Positions 1-8,139 of a DNA stretch of 40,082 nucleotides are shown in pieces; position 1 is the first letter of the stretch, and each line of letters starts with the position of its first letter. Below the pieces are notes generated by a model. It was not told the origin of the DNA and made no database searches. It worked only from the letters and a program-made list of their open reading frames with translations. The DNA comes from Erythrobacteraceae bacterium (GTDB lineage: Bacteria; Pseudomonadota; Alphaproteobacteria; Sphingomonadales; Sphingomonadaceae), in the NCBI GenBank assembly GCA_002706445.1, contig PALE01000009.1, positions 1-40,082 of the forward strand. The letters run 5' to 3'. A program made the position numbers and the translations under genes.

Positions 1-1101
1 GGGCGGGGCCGTGCGTTCGAGCCGGTCGATGTCGATCCGTTCGGAGTGAAAATGGTGCTCTACACCTCGGGGACGACGGGGCGGCCCAAGGGCGTGCTGC
101 ATTCGCACTCGACGCTGGAATTCACCCTGCGCCGCAGCGCCGCGCATTGGGGCATCGAGGCCGGAGACAGTGCGATCATGCCGTCGCCGGTCACGCATAT
201 CTCGGGCTATGCCAACGGGCTCGAAATGCCGCTCGTGGCAGGCACGCGCACAATCCTGATGGAAGCGTGGAACGCGGACGAGGCGCTCGAACTGATCGAA
301 GAATATGGCGTGGTGGGAACCGTTGCCGCGACCCCGTTTCTGGTCGAGCTGGCGGACCGTGCGCGGGCTGCCGGAAAGCGGCTGCCGACCTTGCGCTTTT
401 TCGCCTGCGGCGGGGCGGCTGTGCCGCCCGAATTGATCCCGGCCGCCAATGGCGCGTTCGAAAACCTCAGGGCGTTCCGTGTGTTCGGCGCTTCCGAAGT
501 GCCGCTGGTGACCTATGGCTGGCCGCAGGATGAAGCGCTGGCCGCGACCACCGACGGCGAAGTGGTCGATTACGAGGTTCGCATCGTCGACGAGGACGGG
601 CGCGAAGTGCCGCAAGGTACCGAAGGCGAAATCCTCGCCAAAGGGCCGGCCATGATGCTTGGCTATGCCGACAAGGCACAAAGCGAGGCTGCCATCACCA
701 ATGACGGTTTCTTCCTCACCGGCGACCTCGGCACGCTTGATGCCAGCGGGGCGCTCACCATCACCGGGCGCAAGAAAGACCTCATCATTCGCGGCGGCGA
801 GAACATCAGCGCGGTCGAGATCGAGGACGTGCTGCGCACTCACGCGCAGGTGCGCGATGCAAGCGTTGTGGCCATGCCGCACGAACGGTTGGGCGAGGGG
901 GTGTGCGCCTATATCATCTGCGAAGGCGGCCAGCCGGTTGCGCAAAGCCTGATCGACCACGTGATCGCGAGCGGGCTGGCCAAGCAGAAGATTCCCGAAC
1001 GCTGGGAGTTCGTCGACGATTACCCGCGCACAGCCAGCGGCAAGATCCGCAAGGACCAGTTACGCGCTGACGTGAAGGCAAAGGTCGAGGGCGGGGCCTA
1101 G
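1..1101 (+). CDS. Acyl-CoA ligase (AMP-binding family), 5' truncated by window edge
   Basis: This is the C-terminal part of an ATP-dependent acyl/aryl-CoA synthetase, which adenylates a carboxylate and transfers it to CoA. The frame is open from base 1, so the true start lies outside the window. Visible adenylation motifs, in order, are the P-loop YTSGTTGRPKG, the GASEVP region, TGDLG, GRKKDLIIRGGENIS and, near the end, PRTASGKIRK carrying the predicted catalytic lysine. The C-terminal domain is complete. It resembles cyclohexanecarboxylate- or feruloyl-CoA ligases, but the substrate cannot be read from the sequence. It probably primes a carboxylated intermediate of the catabolic island for beta-oxidation by the SDRs and the acyl-CoA dehydrogenase nearby. 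Its stop codon overlaps, in CTAG, the stop of the convergent FAD-dehydrogenase remnant. Confidence 0.93.
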   Translation, partial: GRGRAFEPVDVDPFGVKMVLYTSGTTGRPKGVLHSHSTLEFTLRRSAAHWGIEAGDSAIMPSPVTHISGYANGLEMPLVAGTRTILMEAWNADEALELIEEYGVVGTVAATPFLVELADRARAAGKRLPTLRFFACGGAAVPPELIPAANGAFENLRAFRVFGASEVPLVTYGWPQDEALAATTDGEVVDYEVRIVDEDGREVPQGTEGEILAKGPAMMLGYADKAQSEAAITNDGFFLTGDLGTLDASGALTITGRKKDLIIRGGENISAVEIEDVLRTHAQVRDASVVAMPHERLGEGVCAYIICEGGQPVAQSLIDHVIASGLAKQKIPERWEFVDDYPRTASGKIRKDQLRADVKAKVEGGA

Positions 1102-1433
1102 CCCGCCCAGTTCGCTCCGGCTGCGTGGCGACCGGCGCGCTTATTGACGATGATGCGTTTGATCAGCTGCGCCAGCGGATCGAGCGGGTCGCAGCTTGCC
1201 ATAATATAGACGGTCATTTCATCGGGACTGTCCTCGTGACCCAGCGCCTCCTGCACAGCAGTTCCGCCGCCGCTGGCGTGTTCGACGATCAGCACATCGG
1301 AACCAGCGCGATGCGCTTCGAGTGCGGCGCAGCAGCCTGCGACACCCTGTCCGATGACCAAGACATCGCAGCTGCGATCCCATTGGCCGACAGTGTCTGC
1401 AGCGATCGCCTCGGGAATTTCGAGCTCGCTTAT
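1098..1433 (-). pseudogene. Remnant of FAD-dependent dehydrogenase (FAD_binding_2 / ketosteroid-dehydrogenase-like)
   Basis: An open frame of about 111 codons begins ISELEIPE, followed by a Rossmann FAD-binding strand VLVIGQGVAGCCAALEAHR and the segment VLIVEHASGGG. It then jumps straight to GGGTAVQEALGHEDSPDEM, which in intact family members lies some 20 residues further on, and ends soon after at NKRAGRHAAG. Intact proteins of this family have roughly 500 residues or more. The expected first codon is ATA (1433-1431), fused to the TAA stop of the upstream SDR as ATAA. A single G-to-A change from an ancestral ATGA overlap would explain both. The lost start, the in-frame loss between glycine-rich stretches and the missing body all mark a decayed gene. 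Recognition of the family is from memory of its motifs, not from a search. Confidence 0.7.
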
Positions 1434-2236
1434 TTGGCCTGCATCGCAGTTGCGACCGCTGCGTCCATTTCTTTGGCCGTGGGGTTGCGGCGCAGCGTCA
1501 GACCGCCGTTTACCTGCAGGTTCTCGCCGGTCATGAAGCATTCGTCCTCAGCGAGGAAAACGGCAGCTGCGGCGACATCTTCCGACGTTCCCCAGCGCCC
1601 CAGCGGATAGCTGTCGCGGAAGCTTTCAAATAAGCCGGGGACCTGCTTGGCTTCGGCATTCATCGGTGTGTCGGTGAGGCCGGGAGAGATCGTGTTGGCG
1701 CGCACGCCTTCCTCGCCGAACTCGTGCGCGATGCAGCGGATCACGTGGTCCGTCCCTGCCTTCGTGCCCATGTAGGCGGCGTGGTTGTTCAGCATGATCA
1801 CCGAGGTCGCAGAGCTGATCTGGATCAGCGAGCCGCCGCGTCCGCCGTGACTTTTTGCCATCTTGCGCAGCACCGCCTGAAAGAACTGGAACGGCCCGAT
1901 GAATTGCAGCGCGCTCATGGCTTCGAGCTCTTCGCGGGTGTTGTCGAGGAAGGGGGTGAGAAGGCCCCAGCCGGTCGAATTCACGGCAATGTCGATACCG
2001 CCCAGCTTTTCGTGCGCGACATCGGCAAGCGCGTTAACGCTGGCTTCGTCGGTGATGTCGCAGGTCGCCCATTCGCAGCCGGTTTCGCTGGCAAACTGTT
2101 CAAGCTCGGCCTGCTTGCGGCCGGACACCATGACTTTCGCGCCCTCGTCGAGATAGCGCCGCGCCATGACCTGACCCATATTGCCGGTGCTGCTGGCACC
2201 GAGAATGAGCGCGCTCTTGCCTTGCAATCTGCCCAT
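1430..2236 (-). CDS. Short-chain dehydrogenase/reductase (SDR)
   Basis: This 268-residue NAD(P)-dependent oxidoreductase belongs to the classical SDR family. The N-terminal cofactor motif is a variant, GASSTGNMGQ (residues 13-22), reminiscent of enoyl-reductase-like SDRs. The usual NNAG is replaced by NSTG (86-89). The catalytic residues appear to be Ser141/142, Tyr155 and Lys159 in YMGTK. The C-terminus has the usual GENLQVNGG segment. The start at 2236 was chosen over an upstream ATG at 2308 because AAAGGAGAGG lies just before it and the family alignment begins there. It is divergent from the SDR at 2359, and its stop abuts the FAD-dehydrogenase remnant, implying a former two-gene operon. 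The substrate is unknown; a role in alcohol/ketone or hydroxyacyl-CoA oxidation in the island is inferred. Confidence 0.9.
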   Translation of the reverse strand: MGRLQGKSALILGASSTGNMGQVMARRYLDEGAKVMVSGRKQAELEQFASETGCEWATCDITDEASVNALADVAHEKLGGIDIAVNSTGWGLLTPFLDNTREELEAMSALQFIGPFQFFQAVLRKMAKSHGGRGGSLIQISSATSVIMLNNHAAYMGTKAGTDHVIRCIAHEFGEEGVRANTISPGLTDTPMNAEAKQVPGLFESFRDSYPLGRWGTSEDVAAAAVFLAEDECFMTGENLQVNGGLTLRRNPTAKEMDAAVATAMQAK

Positions 2237-2358
2237 TTTGCCTCTCCTTTGCCGCTTGGGTAACATTCCGCGAGCGCAAGAGGGCCTGTAGAAAAGCACA
2301 GTGGCCACTCCCTCCCCGATGCCGCAGTTTGGGGAAAACTAGGAAAGGAACGTTTCGC
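2237..2358. promoter_or_regulatory. Divergent promoter region between two SDR genes
   Basis: This 122-nt spacer must hold the promoters of both divergent SDR genes. A small inverted repeat AGTTT-GGGGA-AAACT (2326-2340) lies just ahead of the plus-strand ribosome-binding site AGGAAAGGA (2341-2349). No -35/-10 pair is convincing by eye. A regulator site here is only a possibility. Confidence 0.4.
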
Positions 2359-3120
2359 ATGGATCTCGGACTGAAAGGGCTCAAAGCCATTCTCGTGGGG
2401 GCCAATGGCGGCATTGGTCGCAAGGTCGCACACGCATTGGCGGCCGAGGGTTGCAACGTCGCGATTTGTGGACGCTCGCAGGACAAAGTCGACAATGTGG
2501 TTTCCGAACTCGGCGACAGCGGCGTCTCGGTTTACGCCGAGAGCCTCGATGTGACCGATGCTGCGGCTGTGCCTGCATTCGTCGAGAAAGCCGCGGGCGA
2601 ACTGGGCGGCTGCGACATCTTCATCAGCTTCACCTCGGCCAATCTGGGCGAGGATAGCGATGCCGGTTGGGAAGCGGTGATGAATGCCGACATCCTGCCC
2701 ATGCGTCGCGGCATTGCCGCCGCCATGCCGTTCCTCGAAAAGTCGGACGACGGCTCGATCATCTGCATGAGCTCCACCGGCGCGGTCGAGGAATTCATGG
2801 GCGTACAGCCCTACAATGCGCTCAAGGCTGCGGTGATGGTCTATTCCGCAGGACTTTCGCAAAACCTCGCCGCCAAGGGCATCCGCGTGAACTGCATCAC
2901 GCCCGGTCCGGTGATGACCGAGGACGGTCCGTGGGCAGGTATCAAGGAAAGCATGCCCGAATTCTACGAAGGCATTCTCGCGCAAATTCCGATCGGTCGC
3001 CTGACCGACGGCGAGGAAATGGCGAAGACGATTGCTTTCGTCGCCTCTCCCACCTGCAAGGCGATGACGGGCGCGAACCTCGTCGTCGACGGTGGCTTCA
3101 CCAAGCGGGTGCAGTTCTAA
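2359..3120 (+). CDS. Short-chain dehydrogenase/reductase (SDR)
   Basis: This 253-residue SDR-family oxidoreductase has the cofactor-binding glycine motif GANGGIG (14-20), candidate catalytic Ser138/139, and Tyr152 with Lys156 in YNALK. The family NNAG motif is absent; the equivalent stretch reads ISFTSAN (89-95). This sets the protein apart from the other SDRs of the window and may change the active-site asparagine network. The C-terminus TGANLVVDGG is typical. The start at ATG 2359 follows AGGAAAGGA at good spacing; a longer frame from 2329 has no support. It is divergent from the SDR ending at 1430 and convergent with the SDR at 3127, with only six bases between the stops. The substrate is unknown. 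Confidence 0.9.
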   Translation: MDLGLKGLKAILVGANGGIGRKVAHALAAEGCNVAICGRSQDKVDNVVSELGDSGVSVYAESLDVTDAAAVPAFVEKAAGELGGCDIFISFTSANLGEDSDAGWEAVMNADILPMRRGIAAAMPFLEKSDDGSIICMSSTGAVEEFMGVQPYNALKAAVMVYSAGLSQNLAAKGIRVNCITPGPVMTEDGPWAGIKESMPEFYEGILAQIPIGRLTDGEEMAKTIAFVASPTCKAMTGANLVVDGGFTKRVQF

Positions 3121-3126
3121 CCGGCG

Positions 3127-3840
3127 CTAATGGCGCTGCATGGCTCCGCCATCCACGAAGAAACCCTGACCTGACATAAAGCGGGCGTCATCGCTGCACA
3201 GGAAAGCGACAACGTCCGCAATGTCTTCGGGCTGGCCGAGGCGTCCGAGCGCGGCCTTGTTGATCCAGAATTCCTTGAATTCGGGCATGTCGGTGAAGGC
3301 AGGGGCCGTCATCGGCGTGTCGATAGCGCCGGGTTGCAGGCAGTTTGCGGTTATTCCGAATTTGCCCACCTCTGCCGCGATGCTGCGGGTCATCCCCAGC
3401 ACAGCATGCTTTGACGCACCATAGGCAGTCAGCCCTTCGTCGCCGAAGCGCGAAGTGGTCGAGCCGATGGTGACGATACGTCCCGCCGGCGATTCCTTCA
3501 GATGCGGCAGCGCATCGCGAATGAGGCGCAGGACGGCAAAGACGTTCACCTCGAACACGCGGCGCATGAAATCATCCTCATGCCCTTCGAGCGGCATGAA
3601 GCCCGTAATCCCGGCGCAGGGGACAACGATATCGAGCCCGCCCAGCGCCTCGACGGCCTTTGCGATCAGAGCTGCGTTGATGCCGTCTTCGGTGACGTCG
3701 GCTTGACGATCAACCTCGCCCTGAAGGTCCACGGTGAAGACCCGCGCGCCGTCGCGGCTTAGCCGTTCGGCAATCGCCTTGCCGATCCCGGAACCTGCGC
3801 CCGTGACCAGCGCTCTGCGCCCCTCTAGCCGCCCGCTCAT
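3127..3840 (-). CDS. Short-chain dehydrogenase/reductase (SDR)
   Basis: This 237-residue classical SDR has the cofactor motif TGAGSGIG (13-20), PCAG (74-77) in place of NNAG, catalytic Ser127, and Tyr140 with Lys144 in YGASK. It ends with SGQGFFVDGG. The start is fixed by a four-base ATGA overlap with the stop of the upstream MDR reductase gene (3837), so the two are almost certainly translated from one message. An MDR enone reductase coupled to an SDR would fit sequential reduction or oxidation at a C=C and an adjacent carbonyl or alcohol; that pairing is inferred from the operon, not from specific residues. Confidence 0.9.
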   Translation of the reverse strand: MSGRLEGRRALVTGAGSGIGKAIAERLSRDGARVFTVDLQGEVDRQADVTEDGINAALIAKAVEALGGLDIVVPCAGITGFMPLEGHEDDFMRRVFEVNVFAVLRLIRDALPHLKESPAGRIVTIGSTTSRFGDEGLTAYGASKHAVLGMTRSIAAEVGKFGITANCLQPGAIDTPMTAPAFTDMPEFKEFWINKAALGRLGQPEDIADVVAFLCSDDARFMSGQGFFVDGGAMQRH

Positions 3841-4853
3841 TCGGCGATCTTCAGCACAAGTTTGCCGGTGTTGGCGCCCGAGAACAGCCGCATGAAGGCA
3901 GGATAGGCGTTTTCGAGCCCTTCCTGAATATCTTCGTCCATCACGACTTTTCCGGCGGCCATCCACTCGGCCATTTGCGCGCCGCCTTCGGCGAAGCGAT
4001 CGACATAGGCACTGATCAGATAGCCGTGAATGGTCGCCTCCTGCGCCAGCACCTGCCAGAGATTCCGAACGCCGAGTTTCTCGGGCGCGTTGTATTCGCT
4101 GATAAGGCCGCACAGCACGATGCGGGCGTGCTTGGCGAGGTTCATCAATTCGGCGTCCATCACGTCGCCGCCGACATTCTCGAAGATCATGTTCACGCCA
4201 TCGGGAGCCGCAGCGCGGATCTCCTCTGCGAGCGTATCGACGTCCTTGCCCTTGTAGTCGATTGCGACATCATAGCCGTAGCGTTCGGTCAGTTTGCGGC
4301 ATTTGTCCTGCCCGCCCGCGATGCCGATTGTGCGGCAGCCTTTGATCTTGCCGATCTGCCCCACCACCGATCCGACGGCACCCGCTGCGCCCGACACCAG
4401 CAAGGTTTCCCCTTCCTGCGGCTTTGCGACTTCGAGCAAGCCGAAATAGGCGGTCAGACCAACCGCGCCCATTGCCGAAAGGAAGCGCGACGGACTGTCC
4501 ACCAAGCTCACGTCAATCGCGCTGGTAAAGCCGCCCGGCATGACGGGCGAATAGTCTTCGAGCGCGTTCAAACCCATGACCCAGTCGCCCGGCTTGAAAT
4601 CGGCATTGTCCGAAGTGTGGACCCGGCCAACGGTCGTAGCGCGCACCGCATCGCCGAGCGCAATCGGCGGCATGTAGCTGGGGACATCATCCATCCAGCC
4701 GCGCTGGGCCGGATCGAGCGAGGCAAAGTAGTTGCGCACGACGAAGCCACCCGCAGGCGCTTCGGGCACAGGCTCGCTGACCAGATCGAAATCGGCGGGA
4801 ACGGGCTCGCCCTCGGGGCGGCGCTTGAGCAGGAAGCGGCGGTTTTCAAGCAT
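3837..4853 (-). CDS. NADP-dependent MDR oxidoreductase (leukotriene B4 dehydrogenase / prostaglandin reductase-like)
   Basis: This 338-residue protein of the medium-chain dehydrogenase/reductase superfamily is of the zinc-independent type that reduces alpha,beta-unsaturated ketones and aldehydes with NADPH. The N-terminus reads RRFLLKRRPEGEPVP, followed by YFASLDPAQRGWM, which is typical of the bacterial CurA/PTGR group. The Rossmann motif SGAAGAVGS is at 154-162. The catalytic-zinc cysteine cluster of alcohol dehydrogenases is absent. A ribosome-binding site AGGAG precedes the ATG. It is the first gene of a two-gene operon with the SDR at 3127-3840 and divergent from the TonB receptor at 5001. 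An analogous pair is seen at 8952-9962 with the receptor at 10105, suggesting two parallel uptake-and-reduction modules. Confidence 0.9.
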   Translation of the reverse strand: MLENRRFLLKRRPEGEPVPADFDLVSEPVPEAPAGGFVVRNYFASLDPAQRGWMDDVPSYMPPIALGDAVRATTVGRVHTSDNADFKPGDWVMGLNALEDYSPVMPGGFTSAIDVSLVDSPSRFLSAMGAVGLTAYFGLLEVAKPQEGETLLVSGAAGAVGSVVGQIGKIKGCRTIGIAGGQDKCRKLTERYGYDVAIDYKGKDVDTLAEEIRAAAPDGVNMIFENVGGDVMDAELMNLAKHARIVLCGLISEYNAPEKLGVRNLWQVLAQEATIHGYLISAYVDRFAEGGAQMAEWMAAGKVVMDEDIQEGLENAYPAFMRLFSGANTGKLVLKIAE

Positions 4854-4941
4854 TAGGTAACTCCTCTCATCCGGATCTTATCGTCGCTGCACCCTTGCCC
4901 CGTGGCACCTATGAAAAAGTGCAGTGGGCGAATTTGCGAAG

Positions 4942-4957
4942 TTGACCGATAGGTCAA
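4942..4957. promoter_or_regulatory. Perfect palindrome TTGACC-N4-GGTCAA, candidate operator
   Basis: A six-base inverted repeat with a four-base spacer lies about 43 bases ahead of the TonB receptor start (5001) and about 90 bases from the divergent MDR gene start, within their shared 147-nt intergenic region. The size and symmetry suit a dimeric repressor such as a TetR- or MarR-type protein, but no such regulator is encoded in this window. The left arm could also overlap a -35-like TTGACC. Function is inferred from position and symmetry only. Confidence 0.5.
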
Positions 4958-5000
4958 TCGACGAGGGCTTTCCAAAGGGCCCCGCGTTTGGGAGGAAATT

Positions 5001-7274
5001 ATGAAAGCTGTGACCACACGCAATCTGGTTGGGACCGCTCTGGCAGGTGCAACGCTTTGCTGGGCCGTGCCCGCAATGGCGCAGGACGCTGACGAGGCAA
5101 GTGCCGAGAACGCAACCGATGGCGGTGAAATCATCGTTTCGGCGCGTCGCCGTAACGAAGCGCTTCAGGATACGCCGGTCGCCGTTACCGCGATCAACGC
5201 CGCGATGCTTGAGAGCAAGGCTGCGCTCACCATCGGTGACCTCACCGGCTCTGCGCCGAATATCCTTATCACCAACCAGAATTCGGGCGCGGCTGCGGCC
5301 AACCTTTCGATCCGCGGCCTGACCTATGCCGACATCGAAAAGTCGCAGGAGCCGACAGTGGGCGTTGTGGTCGATGGCGTTTTCATCGGCACTTCGACCG
5401 GCCAGTATTTCGACTTCTTCGATATCGAACAGCTCGAAGTTCTGCGCGGTCCGCAGGGCACGCTCTTCGGTCGCAACACCATCGGCGGTGTTATCAATAT
5501 CCGCCGCACCCGTCCCAAGGATGAATTCTCGGTCAAGGCCGAGGTTTCCTATGGCCGGTTCGACACGCTGGCGACCCGCGCGGTCGTGAATGTGCCCATC
5601 GACGAGGAAATCGGCCTCGCGGTAAAGGGCTTCTATTTCCACAACGAAACCGACGGCTGGTATACGCAGGCCCAGACCGGCGCGCCGCGCGGTTATAGCA
5701 ACAACGAAAACTTCGGTGCCGCGATCAAGCTCGAACCGGCCGGTTCGCCGCTCGATATCGTGGTGACCATCGAAAAGCAGATCCAGCGCATGGATCCGGT
5801 CGTTTCGAACCTCACCAATACCACCGAGCTGTTTGCCGGTTTCATTCCCGCAGTCGAGGTTAACCGCAACAATCAGGAAGACCTCTACACTGTCTTCACG
5901 CTGCCGAATGAATCGAACTATTCGGCGCCGTCAGTCACCGCAGAGATGAACCTCGACCTCGGCGACGTCACTCTGACCTCGGTCACCGGCAGCCGCCGGA
6001 TGAAGGAAAATCAGACGCAGGACTTCGACGGTTCTTCGGTCGACCTTTACTTCACCCGTCGTCGCCAGACCTACGAGCAATTCAGCCAGGAATTGCGCCT
6101 CGCGGGCGATTTCGGCGCGACCTTCGATTACGTTGTCGGCGCCTATTATTTCGAATCCGACTACGAGCTCGAACAGTTCACGCGCCTGTTTGCTTTCAAC
6201 CCGGCGGTCGACCCGGTCGATTTCGACACCAACCCGCAGCAGGTCAGCGGTTCGACCGAAAGCGTCGCCTTGTTCGGTGACTTCAACTGGGCGTTTGCGG
6301 ATGATTTCCGCCTGTCCTTCGGTGGTCGCTACACCCGTGACAAGAAGTCGCTCGTCAACGCCTTTGGCGGGGTCGAGATCGGTCGCGGCGAAGACACCTT
6401 CAAGAAGTTCACGCCCAAGATCGGGCTCGATTACCGCCCCAATGACGACATGATGCTCTATGCCTCATGGTCGCAGGGCTATCGTTCGGGCGGCTTCAGC
6501 CCGCGTGCAGGTTCGGCCGCGAGTGCCAGCCAGTCCTACGGCCCCGAAGTTGTCGACTCCTACGAAGTGGGCGGCAAGTTCGACCTGTTCAACGGCATCA
6601 TGCAGCTCAACATCGCCGGCTTCGTGTCGAAATATGATGATCTGCAGCAGAACAACACGCTGTTCTGCGCAACCTGTGCCACGCAGAACGAGACGATCAC
6701 CTCGAACGTCGGTTCGGCAACGGTCAAGGGCATCGAAGTCGACTTTACCGCTCGGGCCTCGGACGAACTTACTTTCTCCGGCGCACTCGGCGTGCTTGAT
6801 TCGAACTTCAAGGGCTTCATTGTCGGCGGCCTTTCGCCGGTCACCGGCCTTGTCGTGCCGTTCGACTATTCGGGCAATGACCTAATCTACAATCCGGACG
6901 TCACCGCTTCGATCGCGGCTGATTACGAAGTGCCGACCAGCTTCGGTGAAGTCGCTGCGAATGTCGGCTTCCGCTACATCGGCGCCTATGATCAGCAAAT
7001 CTCGGTGGGTGGCCTTTCGGGTGATCTCACCAATGGCCCGATCATCGTAACCGGCAACGACCCGCGGGTTCGCACGGACTCGCAACAGCTGCTCGACGCG
7101 AGCCTGCGGTTCAACTTCGAAATGGGCGACAGCGAGGCCTATCTCGTGCTCTTCGGGCGCAACCTGCTCGATGACCGCGGCCCGACCCACGGTTTCACCG
7201 TCGCCGGTCTGTGGTCATTCGGTACGGCGCGCGAACCGCGAGCCTACGGTGCGACGCTCGGCTTCAAATACTGA
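5001..7274 (+). CDS. TonB-dependent outer-membrane receptor
   Basis: This 757-residue protein is predicted to import a scarce substrate across the outer membrane using TonB energy. It has a Sec signal peptide ending near AVPAMAQ (residues 22-28). It continues with a TonB-box/plug region (EIIVSARRRNEALQDTPVAV), the plug motifs SIRGL and VVVDGVFIG, and LEVLRGPQGTLFGRNTIGG. A long beta-barrel follows and ends in an aromatic residue (GATLGFKY), as expected for BamA-dependent insertion. GGGAGGAAATT precedes the ATG. This sphingomonad-type receptor family is broadly linked to uptake of aromatic, steroid or terpenoid compounds; its ligand here is unknown. It is divergent from an MDR/SDR operon and followed by a strong terminator, then an SDR in the same direction. 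Confidence 0.94.
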   Translation: MKAVTTRNLVGTALAGATLCWAVPAMAQDADEASAENATDGGEIIVSARRRNEALQDTPVAVTAINAAMLESKAALTIGDLTGSAPNILITNQNSGAAAANLSIRGLTYADIEKSQEPTVGVVVDGVFIGTSTGQYFDFFDIEQLEVLRGPQGTLFGRNTIGGVINIRRTRPKDEFSVKAEVSYGRFDTLATRAVVNVPIDEEIGLAVKGFYFHNETDGWYTQAQTGAPRGYSNNENFGAAIKLEPAGSPLDIVVTIEKQIQRMDPVVSNLTNTTELFAGFIPAVEVNRNNQEDLYTVFTLPNESNYSAPSVTAEMNLDLGDVTLTSVTGSRRMKENQTQDFDGSSVDLYFTRRRQTYEQFSQELRLAGDFGATFDYVVGAYYFESDYELEQFTRLFAFNPAVDPVDFDTNPQQVSGSTESVALFGDFNWAFADDFRLSFGGRYTRDKKSLVNAFGGVEIGRGEDTFKKFTPKIGLDYRPNDDMMLYASWSQGYRSGGFSPRAGSAASASQSYGPEVVDSYEVGGKFDLFNGIMQLNIAGFVSKYDDLQQNNTLFCATCATQNETITSNVGSATVKGIEVDFTARASDELTFSGALGVLDSNFKGFIVGGLSPVTGLVVPFDYSGNDLIYNPDVTASIAADYEVPTSFGEVAANVGFRYIGAYDQQISVGGLSGDLTNGPIIVTGNDPRVRTDSQQLLDASLRFNFEMGDSEAYLVLFGRNLLDDRGPTHGFTVAGLWSFGTAREPRAYGATLGFKY

Positions 7275-7301
7275 AGCCCTGTGTTTGAACGATAAATATT
7301 A

Positions 7302-7338
7302 AAGGGGCCGGGGCGCACAGGCGTGTTCCCGGCCCCTT
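7302..7338 (+). terminator. Rho-independent-type terminator after TonB receptor
   Basis: A perfect 11-base-pair GC-rich stem has arms AAGGGGCCGGG (7302-7312) and CCCGGCCCCTT (7328-7338), closing a 15-nt loop. It is followed by TCGCATTTCT, which is only moderately T-rich. It lies 27 bases after the receptor stop and 27 bases before the next start, so it would largely separate transcription of receptor and SDR or attenuate read-through. Confidence 0.75.
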
Positions 7339-7365
7339 CGCATTTCTGGATCAAGGAGATCTGCA

Positions 7366-8133
7366 ATGGCTGGACGACTTCAAGGCAAAATCACTCTGGT
7401 AACCGGCTGTGGCTCCGATCGCGGGCTCGGCGCGGCGATGGCGCATCGCTTTGCCGAGGAAGGCGCTGTCGTTTACGCGACCGATCTCGATGGTGAGGGT
7501 CTCGAAGGCGTAGTTAATGCAATCAACGCCAAGGGCGGTACAGCGCACGCGGTGGTTCAGGATGTAACCGACACCGGCCAATGGGACGCATTGTTCGAGC
7601 GGATCGAGTCTGAACACGGCCGCCTTGACGTGATCGTCAACAATGCCGGCATCGCGGTGCTCAAGATGATTGGCGATTTGTCCGCTGCCGACTGGTCGAA
7701 GCAGCTCAGCGTCAACCTCGACAGCGTGTTCTACGGCACGCAGGGTGCGATCAAGCTGATGCGCAAGGTCGGCGAGGGCGGTTCGATCATCAACCTGTCG
7801 TCGATCGGCGGGCTTGTCGGCGTGCCTGCCTGCACCGCCTATGGCGCAGCCAAGGGCGGCGTGCGCATTTTCTCCAAGGCGGTTGCAATGGAATGCGCTG
7901 CCGAGAACATTCGCTGCAACTCCGTGCATCCCGGCATGATCGAGACCGCGATGCAGGACGTGGCGCGGCGCGACAATCCCGAAGGGTTCAAGGAAATCGT
8001 CAAGGGCATCCCGATGCAGCGCATGGGTGATCCGCTCGACATCGCGAACATGGTGCTGTTCCTCGCAAGCGACGAGGCAGGCTATATCACCGGCGGCGAG
8101 TTCACCGTCGATGGCGGCGTTACCGCCATGTGA
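7366..8133 (+). CDS. Short-chain dehydrogenase/reductase (SDR)
   Basis: This 255-residue classical SDR has a cofactor motif with one extra residue, TGCGSDRGLG (13-22), NNAG at 92-95, catalytic Ser145/146, Tyr159 and Lys163 in YGAAK, and the C-terminal ITGGEFTVDGG. AAGGAGAT stands six bases ahead of the ATG. It lies downstream of the TonB receptor and its terminator, so it may have its own promoter in the T-rich tail of that hairpin, or depend on read-through. It converges with the ThuA-like gene with only six bases between stops. An oxidoreductase acting on a hydroxyl/keto group of the imported compound is plausible; the substrate is not determinable. Confidence 0.92.
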   Translation: MAGRLQGKITLVTGCGSDRGLGAAMAHRFAEEGAVVYATDLDGEGLEGVVNAINAKGGTAHAVVQDVTDTGQWDALFERIESEHGRLDVIVNNAGIAVLKMIGDLSAADWSKQLSVNLDSVFYGTQGAIKLMRKVGEGGSIINLSSIGGLVGVPACTAYGAAKGGVRIFSKAVAMECAAENIRCNSVHPGMIETAMQDVARRDNPEGFKEIVKGIPMQRMGDPLDIANMVLFLASDEAGYITGGEFTVDGGVTAM

Positions 8134-8139
8134 TCCGGG

